A DNA stretch of 64,000 bases from Candidatus Latescibacterota bacterium (lineage in GTDB: Bacteria; Krumholzibacteriota; Krumholzibacteriia; JACNKJ01): assembly GCA_020633725.1 (NCBI GenBank), contig JACKDC010000007.1, positions 1-64,000 of the forward strand, given 5' to 3'. Of this stretch, positions 52,658 to 63,085 are shown one piece after another. Numbering within the stretch: the stretch's first letter is position 1; every line of letters begins with the position of its first letter. The position numbers and the translations under genes are program-made. Under the pieces are notes generated by a model. That model did not search any database, was not told where the DNA came from, and saw nothing but the letters and a program-made list of their open reading frames with translations.

Positions 52658-53035
52658 TCACCCCTTGGCCCGTGCCGCGAGCGCGGCGATCGCGGCGGCC
52701 ATGGCGCCGTCGGCGACGCCGCTCAGCAGCACGGTGACGATGCGCTCGACCGCGAAGAAGTAGCTCGCCAGGAAGACGAAGGCCAGGGTCTTCGTCGCCA
52801 CCGCGAGCCGGACGAGGTCGCGGTGGCGCTCGGGCGCGCGGGCGGCCGTGACGTAGAACATCACCATGACCAGGTGGAAGACGCCGCCTTGGACCGGGAA
52901 GAAGCGCTGGCTGACCGTCCCGAAGCCGAAGCGCTCCAGCAGCGCGGGCGGCGCGGCCATGAGACCGATTCCGACGAGCGCCGAGTGCAAGGCCACGGCC
53001 CACAGCAGTAGCGACAACCCCCGCCGACCCGTCAT
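52658..53035 (-). CDS. small four-helix membrane protein, function unknown
   Basis: 125 aa with four predicted membrane helices (about 6-25, 48-65, 78-95 and 100-121). Short charged loops contain R-F-G-F-G-T-V-S-Q-R-F-F-P-V-Q-G-G and R-A-P-E-R-H-R-D-L-V. It resembles small DoxX-like or DUF-type membrane proteins without a diagnostic motif. It has its own TAGACT promoter and is followed within five bases by the epimerase gene, which suggests joint action on a membrane lipid or isoprenoid substrate; this is speculative. Confidence 0.7.
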   Translation of the reverse strand: MTGRRGLSLLLWAVALHSALVGIGLMAAPPALLERFGFGTVSQRFFPVQGGVFHLVMVMFYVTAARAPERHRDLVRLAVATKTLAFVFLASYFFAVERIVTVLLSGVADGAMAAAIAALAARAKG

Positions 53036-53057
53036 GCTTTCCTCCAGGGCTGGCGGC

Positions 53058-53086
53058 AGTCTAGTCCGAAGCGTGTGGGCTGTCTC
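53058..53086 (-). promoter_or_regulatory. promoter GAGACA-17-TAGACT
   Basis: On the minus strand GAGACA (53086-53081) and TAGACT (53063-53058) with a 17-base spacer, 22 bases before the membrane-protein start at 53035. Confidence 0.4.
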
Positions 53087-53095
53087 TCATCAAAT

Positions 53096-53133
53096 GCAAA
53101 ACCGCCTCCGGGCGCGGAGCGCCGGCGGCGGTT
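53096..53133 (-). terminator. terminator at the end of the hox operon
   Basis: Read leftward, AACCGCC (53133-53127) pairs with GGCGGTT (53106-53100) around a GC-rich inner hairpin. A short T tract (TTTTGCATTT) follows. It begins 24 bases after the response-regulator stop. Confidence 0.6.
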
Positions 53134-53156
53134 CGCGGCGGGGGGGACGGAGTCCG

Positions 53157-53531
53157 CTAGCCCAGCTTGGCCCTGAGCATGCCCACCAGGCGTTCCCGGC
53201 TCATGGGCTTCTGGAAGACGCCGGCGAGTCCGAGGCTGGAGTAGTCGGTGGCCATCGACAGGTTGTCGCCCGCGGAGCTGAGCATGAAGACCGGCGCAAC
53301 GTTGCCCAGCGCCTTCAGGTCCCGGACCAGGCTCGTGCCCGCGTCCACTTCCTCCATCATGAGGTCGACGATCAGCGCGTCCGGGGCCTGCCGCCGGAAG
53401 CAGCGCAGGCCGTCCTCGGCGCTGGCCGCCGTCTCCACGGCGAAGCCCTCCTGCTCCAGCATGATCCGGAGCGTGAAGAGGATGTCCGGGTCGTCGTCGA
53501 TGCAGAGGATCAGGTGCTTTCCGTCTCGCAT
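53157..53531 (-). CDS. single-domain response regulator
   Basis: 124-aa CheY-like receiver without an output domain. The acidic pocket is I-D-D-D-P-D (about 11-14), the phospho-acceptor aspartate is in L-I-V-D-L-M-M, the S/T switch is in M-L-S-S-A, and the lysine is in F-Q-K-P. Its start overlaps the end of the hydrogenase protease gene by 22 bases, so it is the last gene of the hox operon. It might receive phosphate from the orphan kinase at 43445 or act as a phosphate sink; partner assignment is inference. Confidence 0.88.
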   Translation of the reverse strand: MRDGKHLILCIDDDPDILFTLRIMLEQEGFAVETAASAEDGLRCFRRQAPDALIVDLMMEEVDAGTSLVRDLKALGNVAPVFMLSSAGDNLSMATDYSSLGLAGVFQKPMSRERLVGMLRAKLG

Positions 53532-53989
53532 GCCATCTCTCCCGTGGTCAGTTGCGTGTGGAGGGTCGCGATCGCCGCGGCCAGATTGGCCTGCGCGCCG
53601 TCGCTGAGGCCCTCGCGGAACTCGTCGAAGTCGTAGCCGCGGATCGCGAGCAGCCAGGCCTCGGGCGCGGCGTCGAACAGCTCGCGCGCGAGCGCCAGCA
53701 CGCCCTCGGGGCTCACGTGGTGCGAGCTGAAGGTCGGGCGCGCGGAGCCGGGCTCGATCCGCCGCAGCGCGAAGGGCGCGGGCCCCTGCGCCGCGGCGTC
53801 GACGAAGACCACCCGGTCGCGGCGCGAGGCCGTCGCGGCGTCCTCGACGCTGAGCTGGTAGTCCGCGTCGGTGTCGACGCCGGCGAGACCCAGCTCCGCC
53901 ACGGCGGCGGCCAGGGCCGGGCCCAGGCCGTCGTCCCCGCGGCCGGGGTTGCCGAAGCCGAACACCAGGGTGCGCCGCGGAGCGTTCAC
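53510..53989 (-). CDS. hoxW: hydrogenase maturation protease for the NAD-linked enzyme
   Basis: 159 aa of the same peptidase family as HybD: V-F-G-F-G-N-P-G-R-G-D-D-G-L-G at the N terminus, F-V-D-A-A as the second acid and H-H-V-S-P-E as the histidine region. It would trim the HoxH C terminus. The GTG at 53989 overlaps the hoxH stop (GTGA). It is only distantly similar to the HybD-type protease in this window, in line with one specific protease per hydrogenase. Confidence 0.87.
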   Translation of the reverse strand: MNAPRRTLVFGFGNPGRGDDGLGPALAAAVAELGLAGVDTDADYQLSVEDAATASRRDRVVFVDAAAQGPAPFALRRIEPGSARPTFSSHHVSPEGVLALARELFDAAPEAWLLAIRGYDFDEFREGLSDGAQANLAAAIATLHTQLTTGEMACETEST

Positions 53990-55425
53990 GAGGTCGCCTT
54001 CCGGTCGAGCACGGCGCCCGCCGCGTCGAGCAGCGTCAGCTCCAGGGGCATGCGGCCGAGCGCGTGGGTGGCGCAGGAGAGGCAGGGATCGTAGGCGCGG
54101 ATCCCCACCTCCACGTGGTTGAGCAGGCCCTCGGTGATCTCCGGCTTCCCGCTCAGATGATCCTTGGCGATCTTCCGCACGGCCCGGTTCATGGGCTCGT
54201 TGTTGCTGGTCGTCGACACGATCAGGTTCGCCATGGTGACCCGATCCTGCGCGTCCACGCGGTAGTGGTGGAAGAGCGTGCCGCGCGGCGCCTCGACGAT
54301 GGCCACCCACTCGGGCCGCCGCTCGCCCTTCACCACGAGGTCCTTGCCCTGCAGGTCGGGATCGTGCAGCAGGTCGCGGATCATCTCGGCCGAGTGCACC
54401 AGCTCGATCATGCGGGCCCAGTGGTAGGCCAGCGTGAGGTTGTTGGGCTTGCCGCCGGTGAGGGCCATGAAGTCCTTGCGCGCGGCCTCGGCCAGGGGAG
54501 TGTTGATCCTGGCGCAGGTGTTGATCCTGGCCAGCGGGCCAACGCGATACCAGCCCTCTTCCGGGCCCAGGGCCTTGAGAAAGGGGAACTTCATGTAGGA
54601 CCAGGGCCGCACTTCCTCGGCGATCGCGTCGAGGTAGTCCTGCGGATCCACCTGGTCGATGATGACCTCGCCGTCCGCCGTCACCGCGCGCAGCTTGCCG
54701 TGGTAGAGATCGAGGCCGCCCTGCGCGTCCACGATGGACAGGTGGTTGGACGGGAAGCTCCCGAAGTCCGTGGCCAGCTGCAGATGTTCCTCGGTGTAGT
54801 TCCGCGCCAGGGCCAGCGCGCCCTGGGCCCAGGCGAGCATCTGCTCGATCTCGGCGAGGAAGACGTCCCGCTCGGCCACGCTCAGGTTCTTGTTCACGCC
54901 GCCGGGCACCGCGCCGGTGCCGTGGATGCGCTTGCCGGCCGTGGCCTTGATGATCTCCTGCCCGTACTTGCGCATCATCACGCCCTGGACCGCGAGGTCC
55001 TTGTGCTCCGCGGCGACGGCGATCACGTTGCGCTTGGCCGCGGGGGCGTCGAAGCCGAAGAGGAGATCCGGGCTGGCCAGGTGGAAGAAGTGCAGCGCGT
55101 GCGACTGGAAGGTCTGCCCGTAGTGCATCAGGCGACGGATCTTCTCCGCGGTGGGCGTGAGCGTCTCGGCGCCCACGATGCCGTCCATCGCTTTGGCCGC
55201 CGCCAGGTGGTGGCTCACCGGGCAGATGCCGCAGAGGCGCTGCACGAGGACCGGCACCTCCCAGTAGGGCCGCCCCTGGATGAAGCGCTCGAAGCCGCGG
55301 AACTCCACGATGTGCAGGCGCGCGTCGGTGACCTGCCCCGCCTCGTCGAGCTGGATCGTGACTTTGCCGTGGCCCTCCACCCGGGTCACCGGCTCGATGG
55401 TGATCTGCCTGTTCGCGGTCGCCAC
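53986..55425 (-). CDS. hoxH: NAD-linked bidirectional [NiFe] hydrogenase large subunit
   Basis: 479 aa. The active-site cysteines are in R-L-C-G-I-C-P-V-S-H-H (about 60-70) and D-P-C-L-S-C-A-T-H near the C terminus; processing after that histidine would release a 21-residue tail. Sequence and operon place it in group 3d (HoxH). It is cytosolic: the operon has no Tat signal or membrane subunit. It forms the hydrogenase half with HoxY. Ten bases separate it from hoxY. Confidence 0.94.
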   Translation of the reverse strand: MATANRQITIEPVTRVEGHGKVTIQLDEAGQVTDARLHIVEFRGFERFIQGRPYWEVPVLVQRLCGICPVSHHLAAAKAMDGIVGAETLTPTAEKIRRLMHYGQTFQSHALHFFHLASPDLLFGFDAPAAKRNVIAVAAEHKDLAVQGVMMRKYGQEIIKATAGKRIHGTGAVPGGVNKNLSVAERDVFLAEIEQMLAWAQGALALARNYTEEHLQLATDFGSFPSNHLSIVDAQGGLDLYHGKLRAVTADGEVIIDQVDPQDYLDAIAEEVRPWSYMKFPFLKALGPEEGWYRVGPLARINTCARINTPLAEAARKDFMALTGGKPNNLTLAYHWARMIELVHSAEMIRDLLHDPDLQGKDLVVKGERRPEWVAIVEAPRGTLFHHYRVDAQDRVTMANLIVSTTSNNEPMNRAVRKIAKDHLSGKPEITEGLLNHVEVGIRAYDPCLSCATHALGRMPLELTLLDAAGAVLDRKATS

Positions 55426-55434
55426 GTCAGCCTC

Positions 55435-55980
55435 CTAGTCGTACTTGATGAGCGCGTAGGGAAGCGCCAGGGGTTTGTCCGTGAGCAGCGCCACCAGGGC
55501 CTGCCAGAGCGTATCCGCGGGCGGCGGGCAGCCGGGCAGGTGGTAGTCGATCTTGACCACCTCGTGGCAGGGGAAGACGCGGTTCAGCAGCAGCGGGATC
55601 TCCGGGTCGTCGGGGATCTTGCCCGCGGGGTTGTGCACGCTGGGGCCGTTCAGGTAGGCCTCCTCGAGGCACTCGCGCAGCGGAATCGTGTTGCGCATCG
55701 CCGGGATGCCCCCGTTGATCGCGCAGTCGCCGACGGAGATCAGCACGTCGCAGTGCTCGCGGAAGTCGCGCAGCACCTTCACGTTCTCCTCGTTGCAGCA
55801 GCCGCCCTCCACGAGGCCCACGGCGCAGCGGCCGCTGAAGGTCTTGATGTCGTCGACGGGCGACTTGTCGAAGTCCACCAGCTCCACGAGCTCCAGGATG
55901 CGCTCGTCGATGTCCAGGATCGACATGTGGCAGCCGAAGCAGCCGGCGAGCGACGTGGTGGCCAGCTTGGGTTTCGCCAT
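55435..55980 (-). CDS. hoxY: NAD-linked hydrogenase small subunit
   Basis: 181 aa, short form without Tat signal or distal clusters. It keeps only the proximal [4Fe-4S] ligands: L-A-G-C-F-G-C, E-G-G-C-C-N, V-G-D-C-A-I-N-G-G and L-P-G-C-P-P. Homologous to complex I NuoB. It links HoxH to the HoxFU diaphorase. ATG with AGGAAG seven bases upstream; 18 bases after hoxU. Confidence 0.94.
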   Translation of the reverse strand: MAKPKLATTSLAGCFGCHMSILDIDERILELVELVDFDKSPVDDIKTFSGRCAVGLVEGGCCNEENVKVLRDFREHCDVLISVGDCAINGGIPAMRNTIPLRECLEEAYLNGPSVHNPAGKIPDDPEIPLLLNRVFPCHEVVKIDYHLPGCPPPADTLWQALVALLTDKPLALPYALIKYD

Positions 55981-55998
55981 GGTCCCTTCCTCCTCGGC

Positions 55999-56712
55999 TT
56001 AGTCGACAGCCGTACCCTGTTCGATGTCCGTTCCGATCGGCGCATGATCGTAGAGCCGTTGCCCCACGGGGACGGCGTAGCCTTCCCGCTTGGGCAGCAG
56101 CGCCCCCACGGGGCAGGCGCGGGCCGCGCGGTCGCTGACCGCGGCGTCGGTCTCCGCCAGCAGCGCCACCGCGTTCACGGTGAGGCGCTTCGTGTGGCCG
56201 CGTCCCTCGAACTCGAAGACCTGCTTGCCGTCCCACTCGCGCGACGCGCGGATGCAGCGCGCGCAGAGGATGCAGCGGTTGCGGTCGATGTAGAGATCGG
56301 GGTGGCTCATGTCCACCTCGCGCTCGGGGAACAGATAGGGAAAGCGCGGCGCGGTGATGCCGAGCCGGTAGGCCATGGCCTGCAGCTCGCAGTTGCCGCT
56401 CTTCTCGCAGAACATGCAGTAGTGGTTGCCCTCGACGAAGAGCATGTCCACCATGTCCCGCCGGATCGCATTCACGGCTTCGGTGTCGCTCTCGACCACC
56501 ATGCCCTCGCTGACCGGCTGGGTGCAGGCGGCCGCGGCGCGGCCGTTCACCAGCACCGTGCAGACGCGGCAGCTGCCGAAGGGGGAGAGGTCCTTGAACG
56601 CGCAGAGCCTGGGGATGTACACGCCCCCGCGCGCCGCGGCCTTCAGGATCGTCTCGCCGGGCTGGGCCTCGAGGGCCTTTCCGTCGATGCTGAAGCTCAG
56701 TGTCTCGCTCAT
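55999..56712 (-). CDS. hoxU: NAD-linked hydrogenase diaphorase FeS subunit
   Basis: 237 aa, equivalent to the N-terminal part of complex I NuoG. It has a [2Fe-2S] site (C-A-F-K-D-L-S-P-F-G-S-C-R-V-C and C-T-Q-P-V) and the H-x-x-x-C-x-x-C-x-x-x-x-x-C cluster (H-Y-C-M-F-C-E-K-S-G-N-C). A further [4Fe-4S] site is C-I-L-C-A-R-C-I-R with A-C-P-V-G-A-L. It carries electrons between HoxF and HoxY. Length fits HoxU. Confidence 0.94.
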   Translation of the reverse strand: MSETLSFSIDGKALEAQPGETILKAAARGGVYIPRLCAFKDLSPFGSCRVCTVLVNGRAAAACTQPVSEGMVVESDTEAVNAIRRDMVDMLFVEGNHYCMFCEKSGNCELQAMAYRLGITAPRFPYLFPEREVDMSHPDLYIDRNRCILCARCIRASREWDGKQVFEFEGRGHTKRLTVNAVALLAETDAAVSDRAARACPVGALLPKREGYAVPVGQRLYDHAPIGTDIEQGTAVD

Positions 56713-56724
56713 CGTGCCCTCCCC

Positions 56725-58548
56725 CTAGCCCTTCGTGCTGAAGTGGACGGACTCGCGCCCGGTGATCGCCGACGCCTGGCTGAGTTCGCGCTGGATGTCG
56801 AAGGCCGGCTGCAGCCCCGGCGCGGTCTCGCGCAGGCGGGCCAGGTAGGCGTCGCGGAAGTTGCGCAGGCTGCTGAGCACCGGGTTGGCCGCGGTCTGGC
56901 CCAGCCCGCAGCGGCTGGCCGTCTTGATGCTGCCGCCCAGGCTCTCCAGGTAGTCGAGGTCGGCCGCCTCGCCCCGTCCCTCGGCGATGCGCCGCACGCG
57001 CTCCTGCAGGAGCCGCGTGCCCACGCGGCAGGGCGTGCAGAACCCGCAGCTCTCGTGGACGAAGAAGTCGAGGAACTTGTCCACGACGTGCAGCAGGTCG
57101 CGCTCGTGCCCGAAGACGATCAGCGCGCCGCCGGTGGCGAGGTCGTCGTAGCAGAGCTTGCGGTCGAAGTCGTCCTCGCCCACCAGCTGGCCGCTCGGAC
57201 CGCCCACCTGGGCGGCGAGCACGTCCTGGGCGCCGCAGAGCGTGAACATCTCGCGCAGGGTCGTCCCGAAGGGGATCTCGTAGACCCCCGGTCGGTTGCA
57301 GTCCCCCGACACGCTGATCAGCTTGGTGCCGCTGCTGCCGGGCGTGCCCAGCTTGGCGAACCAGCCGGGGCCCATCTCGAGGATGCGGGTGACGCAGCAG
57401 AGCGTCTCCACGTTGTTCACCGAGGTGGGGTGGCCGAGGTAGCCCTTCTGCGCGGGGAAGGGGGGGCGCGTCTTGGGATCGCCGCGCAGGCCCTCGCAGG
57501 AGCTGAGCAGCGCGGTCTCCTCGCCGCAGACGTAGGCGCCCGCGCCCATCTGGATGCGGATGTCGAAGTCGAAGCTCTCGCTGCGCATCACGCGCTTGCC
57601 GAGCCAGCCGCGGTCGCGCCGCTGCTGGAGCAGCTTCTCGAGGAAGGGCTGCAGGTAGGCGTACTCCGCGCGCAGGTAGACGATGCCCTCCGCCGCGCCC
57701 AGCGCGTAGCCGGCGATCGTCATGCCCTCGAAGAGCAGGTCGGCGCGCTCGGTCAGCAGCACGCGGTCCTTGAACGTGCCGGGCTCGCCCTCGTCCGCGT
57801 TGCAGACGATGTAGCGCCGCTCGCCCTCGGCCGCCCGCGTGAACTCCCACTTCATGCCGGTGGGAAAGCCGGCGCCGCCGCGGCCGCGCAGGCGCGAGGT
57901 CTTGAGCTGACGGATCACCTCCGCCGGGCTCATGGCCAGCGCGTTGATCAGGCCGGCCCCCGGGACGCTGTCGGCGAAGAGCACCGGCCCTTCCTGCCGC
58001 ACGTGGTTGTTGACGGCCGCGCGCACGAGGTCGTGGGCGTTGTTGCCGTCGCCGTAGCGGCGCACCAGGCGCTGGGGATCGAGGTGCTCGCGCAGCCGCT
58101 GGACGCCGGTGCGCGCCACGTCCGCGCTGAGATCGGTGACGGGAACGTCGTTCACCAGCGCCGCCGGCGCCTGGTCGCAGAGGCCGATGCAGGCCGTCCA
58201 CTCGAGGGAGATCTTGCCGTCGGCCGTGGTCTCGCCGAAGTCGATGCCCAGCTCGTCGCGCAGGGCGTCGGCCACGCGGGCGCTGCCGCGCATCTCGTCC
58301 ACGACGTCGTCGCAGAGGCGGATCACCACCTGGCCCTGGGGACGCCGCGACAGGAAGCTATAGAAGGAGACGACGCTCGCCACCTCGGCGCGCGAGCAGC
58401 CGACCTCCTCGGCGATGAGCCGCTGCGCCTCCGCGTCGACGCAGCCCTGGCGCCGCTGCACGGCGCGGACGATGTCCATCATGCGGTGTCGGTCGTGGCC
58501 GTGGGCCTGGCAGCTCTCCTTGACCACCGTCTCCAGCGTCGCAGTCAT
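56725..58548 (-). CDS. hoxF: NAD-linked hydrogenase diaphorase subunit, HoxE/NuoE-HoxF fusion
   Basis: 607 aa. The N-terminal 160 residues are NuoE-like, followed by the NuoF-like NADH/FMN domain with G-R-G-G-A-G-F-P-T-G-M-K-W, N-A-D-E-G-E-P-G-T-F-K-D and E-E-T-A-L-L-S-S. The C-terminal [4Fe-4S] motif is C-G-F-C-T-P-C-R. The [2Fe-2S] set of the NuoE part is incomplete: the second cysteine after R-L-C-D-D-V-V is D, while A-C-I-G-L-C is kept. This fused layout matches the soluble hydrogenase of Cupriavidus. The ATG at 58548 (AGGGGG five bases upstream) is preferred to the GTG three bases earlier. First gene of hoxFUYH-hoxW-regulator. Confidence 0.94.
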   Translation of the reverse strand: MTATLETVVKESCQAHGHDRHRMMDIVRAVQRRQGCVDAEAQRLIAEEVGCSRAEVASVVSFYSFLSRRPQGQVVIRLCDDVVDEMRGSARVADALRDELGIDFGETTADGKISLEWTACIGLCDQAPAALVNDVPVTDLSADVARTGVQRLREHLDPQRLVRRYGDGNNAHDLVRAAVNNHVRQEGPVLFADSVPGAGLINALAMSPAEVIRQLKTSRLRGRGGAGFPTGMKWEFTRAAEGERRYIVCNADEGEPGTFKDRVLLTERADLLFEGMTIAGYALGAAEGIVYLRAEYAYLQPFLEKLLQQRRDRGWLGKRVMRSESFDFDIRIQMGAGAYVCGEETALLSSCEGLRGDPKTRPPFPAQKGYLGHPTSVNNVETLCCVTRILEMGPGWFAKLGTPGSSGTKLISVSGDCNRPGVYEIPFGTTLREMFTLCGAQDVLAAQVGGPSGQLVGEDDFDRKLCYDDLATGGALIVFGHERDLLHVVDKFLDFFVHESCGFCTPCRVGTRLLQERVRRIAEGRGEAADLDYLESLGGSIKTASRCGLGQTAANPVLSSLRNFRDAYLARLRETAPGLQPAFDIQRELSQASAITGRESVHFSTKG

Positions 58549-58640
58549 CACGTCCCCCTGGTCCTGGGGCCCCGGCCGGGGCCGCGTCGGCGTGGCCGCA
58601 GGGAGCCCTGCCGGGGCAGGACGGCGGCCGATCCGCCCCT

Positions 58641-58668
58641 AAGCTAGCCGCCGTCGACGGGGAGGCAA
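58641..58668 (-). promoter_or_regulatory. promoter TTGCCT-16-TAGCTT for the hox operon
   Basis: On the minus strand TTGCCT (58668-58663) and TAGCTT (58646-58641) with a 16-base spacer, 92 bases before hoxF. Upstream, AT-rich DNA (58690-58755) holds GCGAC-N6-GTCGC and an imperfect GTTCGC-N4-GCAAAC repeat, possible regulator sites. Confidence 0.45.
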
Positions 58669-58751
58669 GGGTTCAGGATCCGAAAACTGCCCCATGTAGA
58701 GAAAAAATTCACAAGCGACCACCAAGTCGCAAATGGTTTGCAATCGCGAAC

Positions 58752-61334
<2,583 letters not shown>

Positions 61335-61417
61335 TCTAGACTCCACCTCCGCCCCACGCGCGGGGACTGGCCGTCTGGAAACGCCCGGCCCGCTCGGCCG
61401 TAAGGAGAGTGAGACAG

Positions 61418-61990
61418 GTGAGCGCCGAGGACCGCGAGCTGATTCGCAGTTGCCTCCGCGGCGACCGCCGAGCCTACAAGACCCTCCTGGCGCGCTACCA
61501 GGACCCGATCTTCAACTATTGCCAGCGCATGATCAAGGACTCGGGCCAGGCCGAGGACATCGCCCAGGAGGCGCTGGTCCGGACGCTCACGCGGCTGGAG
61601 AACTATGACGAGCGCTACAGCTTCTCCGCCTGGGTCTTCAAGATCGCGACGAACCTGTGCATCGACCACCTGCGCAAGGCCAAGCGCATCGCCTACTCCC
61701 TGGACCAGGAGCTCGACGGCAAGGACGGCAGCTTCCGCCGCGAGGTGGCGGCGCCGACGCCGGATCCTTCCCAGCGCGCCCTGGCGGCCGAGCAGATGCG
61801 CATGCTGGACGAGGCGGTGGCCGAGCTGCCGGAGCACTACCGGGCCATCCTGCTGCTCCGTCACCGGGAAGAGCTGAGCTACGAGGAGATCGCCCGCATC
61901 CTCGAGCTGCCCATCGGCACGGTGAAGATCCGCATCCACCGCGCCCGCGAGCAGATCAAACGGAGGTTGGATCGTGACGAGCTACTCTAA
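61418..61990 (+). CDS. ECF-type RNA polymerase sigma factor
   Basis: 190 aa, a classic RpoE-like factor. Region 2 contains F-N-Y-C-Q-R-M-I-K-D-S-G-Q-A-E-D-I-A-Q-E-A-L-V and F-S-A-W-V-F-K-I-A-T-N-L-C-I-D-H-L-R-K. Region 4 contains L-P-E-H-Y-R-A-I-L-L-L-R-H and the recognition helix L-S-Y-E-E-I-A-R-I-L-E-L-P-I-G-T-V-K-I-R. The GTG at 61418 is chosen because AAGGAG lies ten bases upstream; an in-frame GTG at 61409 overlaps that site. The end overlaps the DUF4097 gene by 17 bases. Confidence 0.9.
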   Translation: MSAEDRELIRSCLRGDRRAYKTLLARYQDPIFNYCQRMIKDSGQAEDIAQEALVRTLTRLENYDERYSFSAWVFKIATNLCIDHLRKAKRIAYSLDQELDGKDGSFRREVAAPTPDPSQRALAAEQMRMLDEAVAELPEHYRAILLLRHREELSYEEIARILELPIGTVKIRIHRAREQIKRRLDRDELL

Positions 61991-63071
61991 ATGGAGACGT
62001 CCCCTGCGACTCGCCGTGGCCACGGCGGCACTGCTGCTCGCGGCCCAGGCCGCCAGCGCGGCCGAGGCGAGCCGCAGCGAGCAGCGCACGCTGGCGGCGA
62101 GGCAGCTGGCCATGCTCATCGTGGAGAATCCCGTGGGCGGTCTGGAGCTGCGCGGTGGCGAGGCCCGCGAGCTGGGCCTGGAGGCGCAGTTCCGCGTCGA
62201 GGGCTCCAGCACCGCGGCGGTCAAGCGGGTGATCGAGGCCCTGCGCATCGAGACCTTCGAGCAGGACGGCCGCCTGCGCGTCCGCCCGGTGCATGGCGAT
62301 CGCGTCCTGGACAGCCCGCGGCCGAGCTGGCTGGACGGCGCGCGCGTCCGCGTGGACCTGCGCCTGCGGGTGCCCGCGGGCCTGCCGGTGGCGGCCAGCG
62401 TCACGCGCGACAAGCTCACGGTCGTCGGGCTGGACGAGGACGTCGTCCTGGCAGCCACCAGCGGTGAGGTCGCGGTGCGCGAACTGAAGGGCGATCTCGA
62501 GCTGGGCGTGACCAGCGCCCGGGTGCGGGTGGAGCAGGTGGCCGGCGACGTGAACGTCACCGCCACCAGCGGCGACCTCGACCTGCGCCGCGTGGGCGGC
62601 GACGCCACCCTGAACACGATCACCGGCAAGGTGCGGGTGGAGGACGTGGACGGTGACCTCGAGGTCGAGTCCGGCGGGGGCACCCTGACCCTGCTGGGCG
62701 TCCGGGGGCGGCAGGACGTCATCAGCGCCAGCGGCGACGTGGCCATCCGCGATCCGGGCGGGGACATCAAAGTCAACTGCGCCAACGGCGACCTCAGCGT
62801 CTTCGGGCTGGGGAGCGCCGACGAGGGGAACGACGTGTTCCTCGCGAGTTCCAGCGGCGACGTGGAGATCCTTCTGCTGCCCGAAGCGTCCTTCCACCTG
62901 GACCTGGCCACGGACCTGGGGACCATGCAGCTCCGCCTGCCGCTGGCCGTGGAGGACGTCTCCCGCCGTCACGTGGCCGGCACCCTGGCGGACGGAAAGG
63001 GTCGACTGCAGATTGTAACCGCCACCGGAGACATCCGTATCACGCTCGACGCGAACTCAGGTCGAGACTGA
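61974..63071 (+). CDS. exported DUF4097 beta-helix-type protein
   Basis: 365 aa with a signal peptide at 1-29 (A-Q-A-A-S-A-A). The mature protein is a right-handed beta-solenoid of the DUF4097/putative adhesin type, with rungs repeating about every 20 residues in the pattern (T/S)-(T/S)-G-(D/E)-(V/L)-x-(V/L)-x-x-(L/V)-x-G-(D/N): T-S-G-E-V-A-V, T-S-G-D-L-D-L, I-T-G-K-V-R-V, A-S-G-D-V-A-I, S-S-G-D-V-E-I and T-G-D-I-R-I. GTG start with GGAGG seven bases upstream inside the sigma gene. DUF4097 genes often sit with ECF sigma/anti-sigma pairs; the function is not established. Confidence 0.82.
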   Translation: MTSYSKWRRPLRLAVATAALLLAAQAASAAEASRSEQRTLAARQLAMLIVENPVGGLELRGGEARELGLEAQFRVEGSSTAAVKRVIEALRIETFEQDGRLRVRPVHGDRVLDSPRPSWLDGARVRVDLRLRVPAGLPVAASVTRDKLTVVGLDEDVVLAATSGEVAVRELKGDLELGVTSARVRVEQVAGDVNVTATSGDLDLRRVGGDATLNTITGKVRVEDVDGDLEVESGGGTLTLLGVRGRQDVISASGDVAIRDPGGDIKVNCANGDLSVFGLGSADEGNDVFLASSSGDVEILLLPEASFHLDLATDLGTMQLRLPLAVEDVSRRHVAGTLADGKGRLQIVTATGDIRITLDANSGRD

Positions 63072-63085
63072 CAGGAGCGGCGACC

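Noticed and set aside
46000..55400. Selenocysteine in the hydrogenase large subunits
   Set aside because: Both C-terminal nickel-binding motifs have cysteine codons (D-P-C-L-A-C and D-P-C-L-S-C).
54064..58647. A 1527-codon open frame on the plus strand opposite the hox operon
   Set aside because: It is antisense to five well-supported hydrogenase genes, is made of the V/A/H/R-rich composition that GC-rich antisense frames give, and has no ribosome site or domain.
61377..61404. GGAAAC-16-CGTAAG as an ECF-type autoregulated promoter
   Set aside because: Transcription would start after the ribosome site of the sigma gene, leaving no functional leader.
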